Positions 29,958 through 40,936 of a DNA stretch of 64,000 nucleotides are shown piece by piece. Source of the stretch: Paracoccaceae bacterium (GTDB taxonomy: Bacteria; Pseudomonadota; Alphaproteobacteria; Rhodobacterales; Rhodobacteraceae); NCBI GenBank assembly GCA_030697175.1, contig JAUYQR010000003.1, forward strand, positions 62,001 through 126,000, written 5' to 3'. The position numbers and the translations under genes were made by a program. The notes beneath the pieces are model-generated. The model searched no databases, was not told the origin of the DNA, and was given only the letters and a program-made list of their open reading frames with translations. Position 1 is the first letter of the stretch. Every line of letters starts with the position of its first letter.

Positions 29958-30370
29958 TCCGGCCTTTGCCCCGCTGCGGGGTCCTCATGGGTAAAGTGGT
30001 AGGTTATCTGCTCAAAGCTGTCGCGGGCGAAGGTGTAGAACCAGCGCAGGGGCTTGGTCACCACCGGCACGCCATGTTCGGCCATCGAGGGTATGTAAAG
30101 CGCCACCCCCGGTGCCAGCCGATGCGCCACACCGTCGATGATCACGCGGCCCTCGCCGTCCAGCCCGAAATAAACCTCGGGCTCGACGTGGCGGTGTTGT
30201 GCAAAGGTCTGCCCCGGCTGCATTTCGGCCACGCCGCACACCAGACCCGCGGTTGGCGTCAGCCCCCCCGAAATCAGCGTTCGCCACGACAAGGTGCCGC
30301 GCGCCGGATCATCCCAGCGGGCGGGCACGCACTCCTGTGCCTCAATGCTTGTGGCGGTCGCTGACGTCAT
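29954..30370 (-). CDS. Cupin-domain protein
   Basis: 138 residues, a single small-barrel cupin with the metal motif HRHVEPEVYFGLDGEG (motif 1) and SMAEHGV (motif 2). Its stop overlaps the start of the corrinoid activator, so both are made together. Possible roles are sensing or modifying a small methylated substrate; resemblance to DMSP-lyase cupins is only structural. No strong ribosome site before the ATG at 30370. Confidence 0.85.
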   Translation of the reverse strand: MTSATATSIEAQECVPARWDDPARGTLSWRTLISGGLTPTAGLVCGVAEMQPGQTFAQHRHVEPEVYFGLDGEGRVIIDGVAHRLAPGVALYIPSMAEHGVPVVTKPLRWFYTFARDSFEQITYHFTHEDPAAGQRPE

Positions 30371-30507
30371 GCTGATCTGGTTCTAGACCGGGCAACGCCG
30401 GCTGCAATGGCAGAATGCGGCAGGTGGCAGCGCCATTCCGTCACCTTGTCAGCCAGCGCGCCGCAAGCGTCGTCGCACAAGGCCGGGTTACCGGTGCCGT
30501 GCGTTCC

Positions 30508-31668
30508 TTAATCCTGATCCAGCCATTCCAGAATTGCCGTCCTGTCCCCATCAAGCGCCGGGGCAGGGCCCAGCGCCGCAGGCTCCGGCAGCGTCGACAT
30601 CTTGATCGGGTTGCCGGTGGCGGTGAACGCTGGCCCACCGGGCCGGGGCGTCACCGGCATCACCATGTTGCGCGAAAGAAGTTGCGGGTCGCGCAACACC
30701 TCGGCCATGTTCTGCACCCGGCCTGTGGGCAAGCCCGCCGCTTCCAGAACGGTGATCCAGTGCGCCACCGGCGCGCCCAGCGTCACAGCCTCGATCAACC
30801 GCTTCAACAGCGCGTTGTTGTCGCAGCGCGCGGCATTGGTGGCAAAGCGCGGATCTTCCGCCAGCGCCAACCCCAACACGCCACACAACTTGCCGAACAT
30901 GTCGTCATTGCCCGCCGCGATCACCACGAACCCGTCTGCCGCGCGAAACGTCGAAAACGGCGTGATCGTCGGATGCCGCGCCCCGGTTGGCCCCGGCGGC
31001 ACGCCCGTGGCGCTGGTCAAGGCGACGGAATGTTCCTGAATGGCCAGTTGCGCATCCAGCATCGCCACATCGACCATTGCACCCACCCCCGTCCGCTCGC
31101 GGTGATAAAGTGCCGCCAGCACGCCCTGCGCCAGAAACATCCCCGCCACGATATCGCCGATGGAGGCACCAACCCGCACCGGTGGCCCGCCCGCCTCGCC
31201 GGTGATCGACATCACCCCGCCGCGCGCCTGCACCACCATGTCATACGCGGGCTTGCCCGCATCCGGCCCGGTCTGCCCGAACCCCGACACCGCGCCATAG
31301 ATCAGCCGGGGGTGCCGCGCGTGCAGGCTGTCCCAGCCATAGCCAAGCCGCGCCATCACGCCGGGCCGGTAGTTTTCCAGCAACACATCCGCCCGCGCCA
31401 GAAGCCGCCCGAAGATCGCCCTGTCGGCTTCCGCCTTCAGATCCAGCGCAATCGACTGCTTGCCGGCATTCAGCGTGGCAAAATACGCGCTCTCGCCTTT
31501 CACGAACGGCGGATACGCCCGCGTGTCATCGCCCGTTCCCGGCCGCTCCACCTTGATCACCCGCGCGCCAAGATCGCCAAGCGTCTGGCTGCAATACGGC
31601 CCTGCCAGCACATGCGTCAGGTCCAGAACGATAATTCCCGTCAGGGGGGCCATGCCATGCTCCATCAT
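30508..31668 (-). CDS. CaiB/BaiF family CoA-transferase
   Basis: 386 residues of the class III (formyl-CoA type) transferase family, with VLDLTHVLAGPYCSQTLGDLGARVIKVE at the N terminus (catalytic Asp usually in the later VDVAMLDAQLA region) and LIYGAVSGFGQTGP. It moves CoA between acids; substrate unknown. Start is M1 (31668) with AAGGAAGGG upstream, or M6. Divergent from the ABC-F gene with a 73-base gap and separated from the cupin by 137 bases that hold nothing recognisable. Confidence 0.9.
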   Translation of the reverse strand: MMEHGMAPLTGIIVLDLTHVLAGPYCSQTLGDLGARVIKVERPGTGDDTRAYPPFVKGESAYFATLNAGKQSIALDLKAEADRAIFGRLLARADVLLENYRPGVMARLGYGWDSLHARHPRLIYGAVSGFGQTGPDAGKPAYDMVVQARGGVMSITGEAGGPPVRVGASIGDIVAGMFLAQGVLAALYHRERTGVGAMVDVAMLDAQLAIQEHSVALTSATGVPPGPTGARHPTITPFSTFRAADGFVVIAAGNDDMFGKLCGVLGLALAEDPRFATNAARCDNNALLKRLIEAVTLGAPVAHWITVLEAAGLPTGRVQNMAEVLRDPQLLSRNMVMPVTPRPGGPAFTATGNPIKMSTLPEPAALGPAPALDGDRTAILEWLDQD

Positions 31669-31741
31669 TTCCGCGCCCTTCCTTGCATCTTGCGGGTCGC
31701 CAGACGTTGACGCGGATCAATTCCCTCTCTACCTCGCCCGC

Positions 31742-33544
<1,803 letters not shown>

Positions 33545-33622
33545 CGCGCGGGAACCGGCGCAGTCTGGCCGGTTTCGCCAAACCCGTGCGCCAAAACCCG
33601 CGCGTCGCGGATTTGTGAACCT

Positions 33623-33713
33623 ATTCAACTGCCTCCCTTGGTTGAATATGCCCCGCTTGACCCGCACATAGACAGATGTCGCCTAGGACGGGTTCAACCG
33701 TCCGAGCAGTGGC
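33623..33713. promoter_or_regulatory. Leader structures before the outer-membrane barrel gene
   Basis: ATTCAAC/GTTGAAT (33623-33629/33641-33647, 11-base loop) and GGACGG/CCGTCC around 33686-33703 are potential hairpins in the 5' region. A TTGACC at about 33658 could be a -35 element, but no good -10 is seen. Small-RNA control of barrel mRNAs is common but not shown here. Confidence 0.35.
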
Positions 33714-33734
33714 CCCACAAACAGGAGCATCCTT

Positions 33735-34331
33735 ATGAAAACTATCGCAGCGATTTTTGCCACGGCAACCCTGGCAATGCCGGCGTTTGCCGGTGGCATG
33801 GCAACCCCGGTGACCGAACCCGAAGTGGTTGCGGCCGAACCGGTCTATGCGGCACCCTCGTCTGACTGGTCGGGGTTTTATGCCGGTGCGCAGCTTGGCT
33901 ATGGCGACGTTGGGTCCAGCACCGATACGCTTGATGGTTACGGCGAACTTGGCGGTGTTCACGCAGGCTACCGCTGGGATTTCGGTCAGTTCGTCGCGGG
34001 CGCCGAAGTGGACTGGGACAAGACCAACATCGACCTTGGCGGCACTGCCGACACTCTGGATGACGTGGCCCGCCTGAAACTGGTCGGCGGTGCCGATCTT
34101 GGCCGCGCGCTGGTTTACGGCAGCGTCGGTGTGGCCAAGGCCAACGCAACGGTTGGCGGGGTCGGGCTTTCCGACACCGGCTACACGCTTGGCGCAGGTG
34201 TCGACTACGCGATCACCGACCGCTGGACCGTGGGTGGCGAAGTGATGGGCCACAAGTTCAACGACTTCGACGGCACGGGCGTTGATCTTGATGCCACCAC
34301 CGTCAAGGCAAAGGTCGCGCTGCGCTTCTAG
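33735..34331 (+). CDS. Outer-membrane beta-barrel protein (OmpA/porin-type, 8 strands)
   Basis: 198 residues: signal peptide MKTIAAIFATATLAMPAFA, a Pro/Ala/Glu-rich linker, then SDWSGFYAGAQLGYG, the opening of the Omp25/Opa-like barrel family of alphaproteobacteria. Alternating hydrophobic strands end in ATTVKAKVALRF with the C-terminal Phe needed for BAM insertion. RBS AGGAG is 8 bases before the ATG. A GGGCCGGG/CCCGGCCC hairpin at 34355-34378 follows the stop and may terminate transcription. Confidence 0.9.
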   Translation: MKTIAAIFATATLAMPAFAGGMATPVTEPEVVAAEPVYAAPSSDWSGFYAGAQLGYGDVGSSTDTLDGYGELGGVHAGYRWDFGQFVAGAEVDWDKTNIDLGGTADTLDDVARLKLVGGADLGRALVYGSVGVAKANATVGGVGLSDTGYTLGAGVDYAITDRWTVGGEVMGHKFNDFDGTGVDLDATTVKAKVALRF

Positions 34332-34354
34332 GCGCGCCACGACCATCCTGTAGC

Positions 34355-34378
34355 GGGCCGGGGCGCAAGTCCCGGCCC
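34355..34378 (+). terminator. GC hairpin after the barrel gene
   Basis: GGGCCGGG (34355-34362) and CCCGGCCC (34371-34378) with an 8-base loop, 24 bases beyond the stop. No T-run. The rest of 34379-34458 shows nothing recognisable. Confidence 0.55.
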
Positions 34379-34458
34379 CTGCGCACTGTCAGGTGACCGC
34401 AACCACGCGGACACCGCGATGCTGGCGCACCTTGGGCGCGCGTGTCAGCGCCTGCGCG

Positions 34459-35346
34459 TCACCACTTTCCCGTCGCTCCGCCGCCTGATGACCGCCCGCC
34501 GCCAAACCCGCCGCTGCTGCCGCCCGCGCCTCCGCCCGAACTTCCCCCCGGCCCGCGCCCCGAAAACCGGCTCGACTCGCGCCGAACCGGGATGATGAAC
34601 GGGTGTCGTTCGGTGTGGCCGCAACTTGTGCAGGTCAGATGCTCGATCCCGGTGCCTTCGCTGGTTGCCGTCGCCTCCTTGGCGATGTCGCGCACCCGTT
34701 TCAGCGTCAGATTCCGGCATTTCGGGCAGCGTCGCCGTCCGTTGCGATAAGACCGCAGCCCGAAAAGACCAGCCGCAGCCGCTGCCACCGCGCCAAGACC
34801 AAGGAAGGTCCATGTGTCGTCCTGCGCAAAGCCGTCGTCCACTGTCACCGGGTTGCCCGCAATGAACGGCTCCACCAGCCGCTCCCGTGTCGCTTGCACC
34901 CCGTCAAGGATGCCCTTGGCAAAGCGGTCCTCGCGGAATTCCGGCAGCATTGCCGTGTCGATCACCCGCTGCGCCCGACCGTCATAGACCGCGTCATAGG
35001 CCGAACCAAGCGCGATACGCGCCTCCCGGTCCTCGACCGCGACAAGGATCAGGATGCCATCGTTGCGCCCCGCCGCGCCGATACCCCAGGCGTTGAACAG
35101 CGCCCGAGCATAGCTGGTGATGGTGCCGCCGCCACCGCCGTAATCGGCAATCCGCTCCATCGTGGCCACCGCGACATGCACCCCCGTCTCGTCCCGGGTG
35201 CGCTCGATCAGCCCCGCAATATCCGCCTCGGCGGCCGGGGTCAGGATCCCGGCAAAGTCGGAAACCGTGTCCGTCAGCGGTTGCGGAAGCTCTTGGGCAA
35301 CGGCAACGCAGGGCAAGAACAGCCCCAGCAACAATACGCGCAGCAT
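34459..35346 (-). CDS. TPM-domain (YgcG family) membrane protein with zinc ribbon
   Basis: 295 residues: signal peptide (1-17), periplasmic TPM domain (about 24-160, with SDFAGILTPAAEADIAGLIERT and DNDGILILVA-like stretch), a membrane segment (about 180-197), then a cytosolic zinc-ribbon CPKC (207/210) and CTSC (239/242), and a Gly/Ser-rich tail ending SGGGATGKW. The TPM fold is linked to photosystem-repair phosphatase in plants, but bacterial YgcG proteins have no set role. The ribbon between membrane and Gly-rich tail is a notable add-on. It ends 3 bases after the decarboxylase start region. Confidence 0.9.
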   Translation of the reverse strand: MLRVLLLGLFLPCVAVAQELPQPLTDTVSDFAGILTPAAEADIAGLIERTRDETGVHVAVATMERIADYGGGGGTITSYARALFNAWGIGAAGRNDGILILVAVEDREARIALGSAYDAVYDGRAQRVIDTAMLPEFREDRFAKGILDGVQATRERLVEPFIAGNPVTVDDGFAQDDTWTFLGLGAVAAAAAGLFGLRSYRNGRRRCPKCRNLTLKRVRDIAKEATATSEGTGIEHLTCTSCGHTERHPFIIPVRRESSRFSGRGPGGSSGGGAGGSSGGFGGGRSSGGGATGKW

Positions 35347-35349
35347 GAT

Positions 35350-36732
35350 TTATCCCATCAGATCGGCAATAACCTTGGCGATCATCATGACATCATCGCG
35401 CCTGCAGTCAAACTGTCCGACCTGCACCCGGATCACATAGCGCCCCTGATGCCGCGTCTGGGTCAGGTAAAGCCGCCCGTCATCGTTGATCCGCGCCAAA
35501 AGCGCCTCCGTCTGCGCATCCGTGGCGGCGGCAAAGGTGAACAGCGACAGCGACGGTTCCGTCACGATCTGCACCCCCGGCAGCGCGGCAATCGCATCCC
35601 GCGCCTCCTGCGCCCAAAGGATGTGGTTGCGCACCCGCTCGCGCAACCCCACCAGCCCGTAAGCCCGTAGCGTGAACCACAGCTTCAACGCCCGGAACCG
35701 CCGCCCCAAAGGCACCGTCCACTCGTTGAAATTGACGATCTCCTCCCGCCCCGCGGTCTCCAGATAGGTCGGGCGCAGGCCCAGCGTGCGCACCTGTGGC
35801 CCCGGATCGCGCAGGAACTGGACCGAGCAGTCGAACTGCGCCCCCAGCCACTTGTGCGGGTTCATCACGATGCTGTCCGCCCCCTCGACACCCTCCCACA
35901 GATGCCGCAGCTCCGGGCAGATCATCGCCGACCCCGCCCACGCCGCATCGACATGCACCGGCAAGCCCTCCGCCTTCGCCACCGCGATGCACTCGGCAAT
36001 CCGGTCGAACGCCCCGATCGACGTGCCCCCTGCGCACAGGATCACCCCCGCCGGAACCATCCCCGCCGCCCGGTCCGCCGCAATCGCGGCCGCCAGCGCG
36101 CCGGGGTCCATCGAGAACCCCGCATCCGTCGGCACCTTCACCAGATTGCGCTGCCCGATCCCCGCCACCCGCACCGCCTTGTCGACCGACGAATGCGTCT
36201 CGGCGCTGGCGTAGAACCGCAGCACCGGCCCGCCCGACAAGCCGTCCTCCAGCCCGGCAAACCCCAGCGCCTGCTCGCGCATCGTCAGCACCGCCGACAG
36301 CGTCGCCGTGGTCGCGGTGTCATGGATCGTCCCCACGAACCCCTCCGGCAGCCCCAGCGCCGACCCCAGCCAGCGCACCATCACCTGCTCGATCTCGGTC
36401 GCGGCGGGCGAGGTCTGCCAGATCAGCGCATTCGCCGCCATCGCATTGGTCAACTGCTCGGCCAGCATCGACGCGGGCGAGGCGTTGGCCGGGAAATACG
36501 CGAAGAACCGCGGATGCTGCCAATGCGTCATCCCATCCGGCACGATTCGCGCGAAATCGGCAAAGATCGCGTCCGGCGTCTCGGCCTCTTCGGGCGGCAG
36601 GGCGGGCAGGTGCGCCGCAATCGCACCGGGGGTCAGCGGGGCGCGCACCGGACGGTCACGCAGATGGGTGTGGTAGTCATGCGCCCAGTCGGCGGCCACT
36701 TTCGACCAGTGGCGAAGATCATCGTGGTTCAT
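35350..36732 (-). CDS. Pyridoxal-dependent group II decarboxylase (aromatic-L-amino-acid type)
   Basis: About 460 residues, fold-type I PLP enzyme. HVDAAWAGSAMICPELRHLW with the cofactor Asp and NPHKWLGAQFDC with the Schiff-base Lys are intact; the N-terminal WQHPRFFAYFPANASPASMLAEQL block is typical of DOPA/tryptophan/tyrosine decarboxylases. Substrate unresolved. The ATG at 36732 is chosen over the TTG at 36735. It is upstream of the TPM gene by 3 bases on the same strand. Confidence 0.93.
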   Translation of the reverse strand: MNHDDLRHWSKVAADWAHDYHTHLRDRPVRAPLTPGAIAAHLPALPPEEAETPDAIFADFARIVPDGMTHWQHPRFFAYFPANASPASMLAEQLTNAMAANALIWQTSPAATEIEQVMVRWLGSALGLPEGFVGTIHDTATTATLSAVLTMREQALGFAGLEDGLSGGPVLRFYASAETHSSVDKAVRVAGIGQRNLVKVPTDAGFSMDPGALAAAIAADRAAGMVPAGVILCAGGTSIGAFDRIAECIAVAKAEGLPVHVDAAWAGSAMICPELRHLWEGVEGADSIVMNPHKWLGAQFDCSVQFLRDPGPQVRTLGLRPTYLETAGREEIVNFNEWTVPLGRRFRALKLWFTLRAYGLVGLRERVRNHILWAQEARDAIAALPGVQIVTEPSLSLFTFAAATDAQTEALLARINDDGRLYLTQTRHQGRYVIRVQVGQFDCRRDDVMMIAKVIADLMG

Positions 36733-36881
36733 CAAACCCCCCGTCAGCAGGCTGCCAAATGGTCACAAACCGGCCCGAGGGGCAAGCGGTCCGCCAGCGG
36801 TGATCCGGCATTTTTACAGTGGATTCTTAACTGTTGCCCGCTATACGCAGTTGCAGGATTACCTTGTGACGGATGTTTGCC

Positions 36882-37520
36882 ATGTCGACGACCCGCCGCT
36901 CTGCTCGCCGCTCCTTGCTCGGCCTCGCCCTCGTGGCGGTGCTTTTCACCACCGCCTGCATCGGCGGCGGCACCTTCCGCACCTATTACGAAACCCCCGT
37001 CGCGGCTGATGTGTCCCGTGGCTGGACGGTCAGCGATGTGCGCGTCTCGGTCCCCGACGGGCTGATCGTCAGCGAAGAAAAATCGATCCTGCCCAAGGCC
37101 GACATCGTCTGGCGCGAAGATCCGCCCGGCGACCGTCGCGCGCAGGTGGCCGCCATCATCCGCACCGCTGCCGAACAGGCCGTCAGCGGCCTTGATGGCG
37201 CACAGGAAGTCCAGCTGAACATCACCATGACCCGGTTTCACGCGCTGACCATGCAGGCCGAAACCCGGCTGGACAATGTCGGCGTGCACAACATCACCTT
37301 CGTCGCCTGGATCACCGATGCCGAAACCGGCATCATCCTCGCCGGCCCCGAACCGATTGACGCCGAACTGCCCGCGATGTCCGGCGAAGCGATGCGCGCC
37401 GCCCGTGCGCGGGGTGAAACGCAGAAATCCCAGATCACCGCCCATGTTACCCGCACGCTTGCGGGCTGGCTTGGCATCGGCCCCGATCCGCGTGGCAGTT
37501 TCGTCCGCTCTGGAGATTGA
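36882..37520 (+). CDS. Conserved lipoprotein (DUF6778-like), function unknown
   Basis: About 212 residues. N-terminal RRSLLGLALVAVLFTTAC is a lipoprotein signal with lipobox TTAC. The mature part has DVSRGWTVSDVRVSVPDGLIVSEE and a long alpha/beta region, a pattern I know from Rhodobacterales-restricted proteins of this family. Start ATG 36882 is preferred over 36873 on spacing. The stop codon is the first base triplet of a 27-base tandem repeat. Confidence 0.85.
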   Translation: MSTTRRSARRSLLGLALVAVLFTTACIGGGTFRTYYETPVAADVSRGWTVSDVRVSVPDGLIVSEEKSILPKADIVWREDPPGDRRAQVAAIIRTAAEQAVSGLDGAQEVQLNITMTRFHALTMQAETRLDNVGVHNITFVAWITDAETGIILAGPEPIDAELPAMSGEAMRAARARGETQKSQITAHVTRTLAGWLGIGPDPRGSFVRSGD

Positions 37521-37571
37521 ACCGCGCTTGGCCGCTTTGGCACCTGAACCGCGCTTGCGCGGTTTGGCATC
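37518..37571. repeat. 27-base tandem duplication spanning a stop codon
   Basis: Two adjacent units, 37518-37544 and 37545-37571, each starting TGAACCGCGCTT and ending TTTGGCA(T/C)C. The first TGA is the stop of the lipoprotein gene; the second lies in the same frame. The second unit contains a perfect hairpin AACCGCGC/GCGCGGTT with a 2-base loop, possibly terminator-like. Nothing else gene-like is seen in 37572-37734. Confidence 0.7.
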
Positions 37572-37734
37572 CGCGTGCTACGTCCCGCTGATGATGACCA
37601 CTGGCACGATCTTCTGCTGCATTACCCGCTGACATCGTCAGGCGGGCCCGGTCTTCTGTTTTCAAGCACAGTCGAAATTGGTAAGCCCCGCCGGGATCAA
37701 CGGCAGCGGACCGTGCCCTGTTGCGAGGACGACC

Positions 37735-39201
37735 ATGACGGGCCTGAGGCTTTACAACACCAAGGCGCGCGCAAAGCAGGACTTTGCGCCGATCGACGCG
37801 TCAAACGTGCGGATGTATGTCTGCGGCCCCACCGTCTATGACCGCGCGCATCTGGGCAACGCCCGGCCCGTGGTGGTGTTCGACACGCTCTACCGCCTCT
37901 TGCGCCACCTTTACGGCCCGGATCACGTAACCTACGTGCGCAACTTCACCGACGTCGACGACAAGATCAACGCCGAGGCGCTGCGGCGCCAGAAGGCGGG
38001 CGCTCCCGGCACGCTGGAAGACCTGATCCACCAGCGCACCGAAGAAACCATCGCTTGGTATCACGCCGACATGGACGCTTTGCGGGCGCTTCGCCCCAAC
38101 ATCGAACCCCGCGCCACCGAATTCATCGCTCAGATGATCGCGATGACCGAAGGCCTGATTGCCTCAGGCCACGCCTACGAGGCCTCCGGCCACGTCCTCT
38201 TCGCCGTCGAAAGCTACGCCGCCTACGGCAAACTCTCCGGCCGCAGCGTCGATGACATGATCGCCGGCGCGCGGGTCGAGGTTGCCCCCTACAAGCGCAA
38301 CCCGATGGATTTCGTCCTCTGGAAACCCTCGTCGGGCCAAGAACCCGGCTGGGACAGCCCCTGGGGCAGGGGCCGCCCCGGCTGGCACATCGAATGCTCG
38401 GCGATGGCCCACGAACTTTTGGGCGAATCCTTCGACATCCACGGCGGCGGCCTCGACCTGCAATTCCCGCACCACGAAAACGAGATCGCCCAATCCGCCT
38501 GCGCCCACCCGCATGGCGATTTCGCGCATTACTGGCTGCACAACGAGATGTTGCAGGTCGAAGGCAAGAAAATGTCCAAGTCGTTGGGCAACTTCTTCAC
38601 CGTGCGCGACTTGCTGGATCAGGGGATACCGGGCGAGGTGATCCGGTTTGTGTTCCTGATGACCCATTACCGCAGCCCGATGGACTGGACGGCGGAAAAG
38701 GCGCGGCAGGCGCTCGATGAGATTTCGTTTTGGGCAAACACGCTTTCAGGACGACCCGACGCGTTGGACGAACAGCCTGCAATGCCTTTGCCAGACACAG
38801 AAATTGTCGATGCTATCTCGGACGATCTGAACACGTCACTCGCGCTCGCTCGTTTGCAAAACCTTGGGCGCTTCATCGACAATAGCACCGACTACCTCAA
38901 CTTGACTGCCGAGGCCCAATTGGCCGCCGATCTTAAGTTCATCGCGTCTGCGGAATTTCTCGGTTTCCCGGTCCGAACACTCGCAGCCTTGAAGCGACAA
39001 CAGGGCCTGTCTCTCGCTGGCCTCAAACTTCGTCTCGCCTCACTCCGCGAGGCCGCCATGGCCACCAAGGACTTTTCTGCCGTCGACGCCCTGAAATCCG
39101 CCCTCATCGCCGCAGGCGTCGAGGTCCGCATGTCGAAAGCCGGCGTCGAACTCGTCCCCGGCCCGGATTTCGACCCCGCCAAACTCGAGGCGATCCAATG
39201 A
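37735..39201 (+). CDS. cysS: Cysteinyl-tRNA synthetase
   Basis: 488 residues, class Ia synthetase. Zn-ligand Cys in [18 protein letters not shown] (HIGH-like HLGN), [21 protein letters not shown] and [10 protein letters not shown] are all present. The C-terminal DALR-type helical domain has visibly different codon use (many A/T-ending codons, about 38740-39010) from the rest. ATG at 37735 follows GCGAGGACGACC. Confidence 0.97.
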   Translation: MTGLRLYNTKARAKQDFAPIDASNVRMYVCGPTVYDRAHLGNARPVVVFDTLYRLLRHLYGPDHVTYVRNFTDVDDKINAEALRRQKAGAPGTLEDLIHQRTEETIAWYHADMDALRALRPNIEPRATEFIAQMIAMTEGLIASGHAYEASGHVLFAVESYAAYGKLSGRSVDDMIAGARVEVAPYKRNPMDFVLWKPSSGQEPGWDSPWGRGRPGWHIECSAMAHELLGESFDIHGGGLDLQFPHHENEIAQSACAHPHGDFAHYWLHNEMLQVEGKKMSKSLGNFFTVRDLLDQGIPGEVIRFVFLMTHYRSPMDWTAEKARQALDEISFWANTLSGRPDALDEQPAMPLPDTEIVDAISDDLNTSLALARLQNLGRFIDNSTDYLNLTAEAQLAADLKFIASAEFLGFPVRTLAALKRQQGLSLAGLKLRLASLREAAMATKDFSAVDALKSALIAAGVEVRMSKAGVELVPGPDFDPAKLEAIQ

Positions 39202-39214
39202 CCGCCACCTCGCC

Positions 39215-39295
39215 GCCAATCCTTAAGACCACATTAACGCGCCCCGCCAACCCACTGATTTCAATGAACTCCAGAATTGTCCCACCGTGGGACAT
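39215..39295 (+). repeat. Dispersed repeat, copy A (CtrA-like box plus palindrome)
   Basis: Holds TTAA-N7-TTAA at 39223-39237 followed by C (the CtrA consensus), a middle block AAC..ACTGA..TC, and a palindrome TGTCCCACCGTGGGACA (8-base arms) at about 39278-39294. The same series occurs inverted at 44300-44378. It sits 20 bases before the cimA-like start. Not coding. Confidence 0.65.
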
Positions 39296-39313
39296 CACCC
39301 CCGGACCCACCCC

Positions 39314-40936
39314 ATGACCCGCGAGCGCCTCTTCCTCTTCGACACCACGCTCCGCGATGGCCAGCAGACCCAAGGGGTCCAGTTCTCCGCTGCCGAAAAG
39401 GTCCAGATCGCCCAGGCACTCGACACCCTTGGGGTCGATTACATCGAAGGCGGCTGGCCCGGCGCCAACCCGACCGACAGCGATTTCTTCGCCGCCGCCC
39501 CGGCAACCACGGCCACCCTCACCGCCTTCGGCATGACCAAAAGGGTCGGCCGCTCGGCGGAAAACGACGACGTCCTCGCCGCCGTCCTCGACGCCCGCAC
39601 CCCCGCCGTCTGCCTCGTCGGCAAGACCCATCCGTTCCACGTCACCACCGCCCTCGGCGTCACCCTCGACGAGAACCGCGACGCCATCGCCGCTTCGATC
39701 CGCCACCTTGCGGCCCGCGGCCGCGAACCCCTGTTCGACGCCGAACATTTCTTCGACGGCTACCGCGCCGACCCGGGCTACGCCCTCTCCTGCCTGCAGG
39801 CCGCCCTCGACGCCGGCGCCCGCTGGGTCGTCCTGTGCGACACCAACGGCGGCACCCTGCCAGCCGAGGTCGGCCGCATCACCGCCGAGGTCATCGCCGC
39901 CGGCATCCCGGGGGACCACCTTGGCATCCATTGCCACGACGACACCGGCAACGCCGTCGCCAACACCCTCGCCGCGATCGACGCCGGAGCGCGACAGGTG
40001 CAGGGCACCCTGAACGGCCTCGGGGAACGCTGCGGCAATGCCAACCTGACGACAATCATCCCGACCCTGCTGCTCAAGGAACCCTACGCCAGCCGCTTCG
40101 ACACCCGTGTCAGCCGCGCCTCGCTGGCTGGCCTTCTCAAGACCAGCCGGATGCTGGACGACATCCTGAACCGCGTCCCCCTCCGCGCCTCGCCCTACGT
40201 CGGCGCCAGCGCCTTTGCCCACAAGGCGGGTCTGCACGCCAGCGCCATCCTGAAAGACCCCTCCACCTACGAACACGTCGACCCCGCCGTCATCGGCAAC
40301 GAGCGGGTGATCCCGATGTCGAACCAGGCGGGCCAGTCAAACCTCCGCGCCCGTCTCGTTTCGGCTGGGATTGAGGTCGATCCCAAGGACCCCCGCCTTG
40401 GCCGCATCCTTGAGGTGGTCAAGGACCGCGAGGATCAGGGCTATGCCTACGACGGAGCGCAGGCCAGCTTTGAACTCGTCGCCCGCCGCGAGTTGGACCT
40501 GATGCCCGACTTCTTCGAGGTCAAACGCTACCGCGTCACCGTCGAACGGCGGAAAAACCGCTATGACCGGATGATCAGCCTGTCCGAAGCCGTCGTCGTG
40601 GTGAAGATCGGCGAGCGCAAGATGATGTCGGTCAGCGACAGCATGGACGAGGCAGGCTCCGACCGTGGTCCGGTGAACGCGCTGGCCAAGGCGCTTGGCA
40701 AGGACCTCGGGCCCTATCAGGCCTGCATCGACGACATGAAACTGGTCGATTTCAAGGTCCGCATCACCAACGGCGGCACCGAGGCGGTCACCCGCGTCAT
40801 CATCGACAGCGAAGATGGTCAGGGGCGGCGCTGGTCCACCGTGGGGGTCAGCGCAAACATCGTCGATGCTTCGTTCGAGGCGTTGCTTGACGCCATCCAA
40901 TGGAAGCTGATCCGCGACGTCGGGGCACCGGCGTGA
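39314..40936 (+). CDS. cimA: Citramalate synthase
   Basis: 540 residues. DRE-TIM metallolyase barrel beginning FDTTLRDGQQTQGV, with HCHDDTGNAVANTLAAIDAGA (metal His pair) and GLGERCGNANL, followed by the LeuA-type C-terminal regulatory domain. The long DTTLRDGQQ form fits citramalate synthase (pyruvate + acetyl-CoA, isoleucine/other route) over 2-isopropylmalate synthase, but the exact substrate is inferred. Start ATG 39314; it overlaps the next gene by 4 bases. Confidence 0.88.
   Translation: MTRERLFLFDTTLRDGQQTQGVQFSAAEKVQIAQALDTLGVDYIEGGWPGANPTDSDFFAAAPATTATLTAFGMTKRVGRSAENDDVLAAVLDARTPAVCLVGKTHPFHVTTALGVTLDENRDAIAASIRHLAARGREPLFDAEHFFDGYRADPGYALSCLQAALDAGARWVVLCDTNGGTLPAEVGRITAEVIAAGIPGDHLGIHCHDDTGNAVANTLAAIDAGARQVQGTLNGLGERCGNANLTTIIPTLLLKEPYASRFDTRVSRASLAGLLKTSRMLDDILNRVPLRASPYVGASAFAHKAGLHASAILKDPSTYEHVDPAVIGNERVIPMSNQAGQSNLRARLVSAGIEVDPKDPRLGRILEVVKDREDQGYAYDGAQASFELVARRELDLMPDFFEVKRYRVTVERRKNRYDRMISLSEAVVVVKIGERKMMSVSDSMDEAGSDRGPVNALAKALGKDLGPYQACIDDMKLVDFKVRITNGGTEAVTRVIIDSEDGQGRRWSTVGVSANIVDASFEALLDAIQWKLIRDVGAPA

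Noticed and set aside
28056-30002. 648-residue plus-strand frame opposite the corrinoid activator
   Set aside because: Arg/His-rich shadow with no domain; the minus-strand protein has ferredoxin and ATPase motifs.
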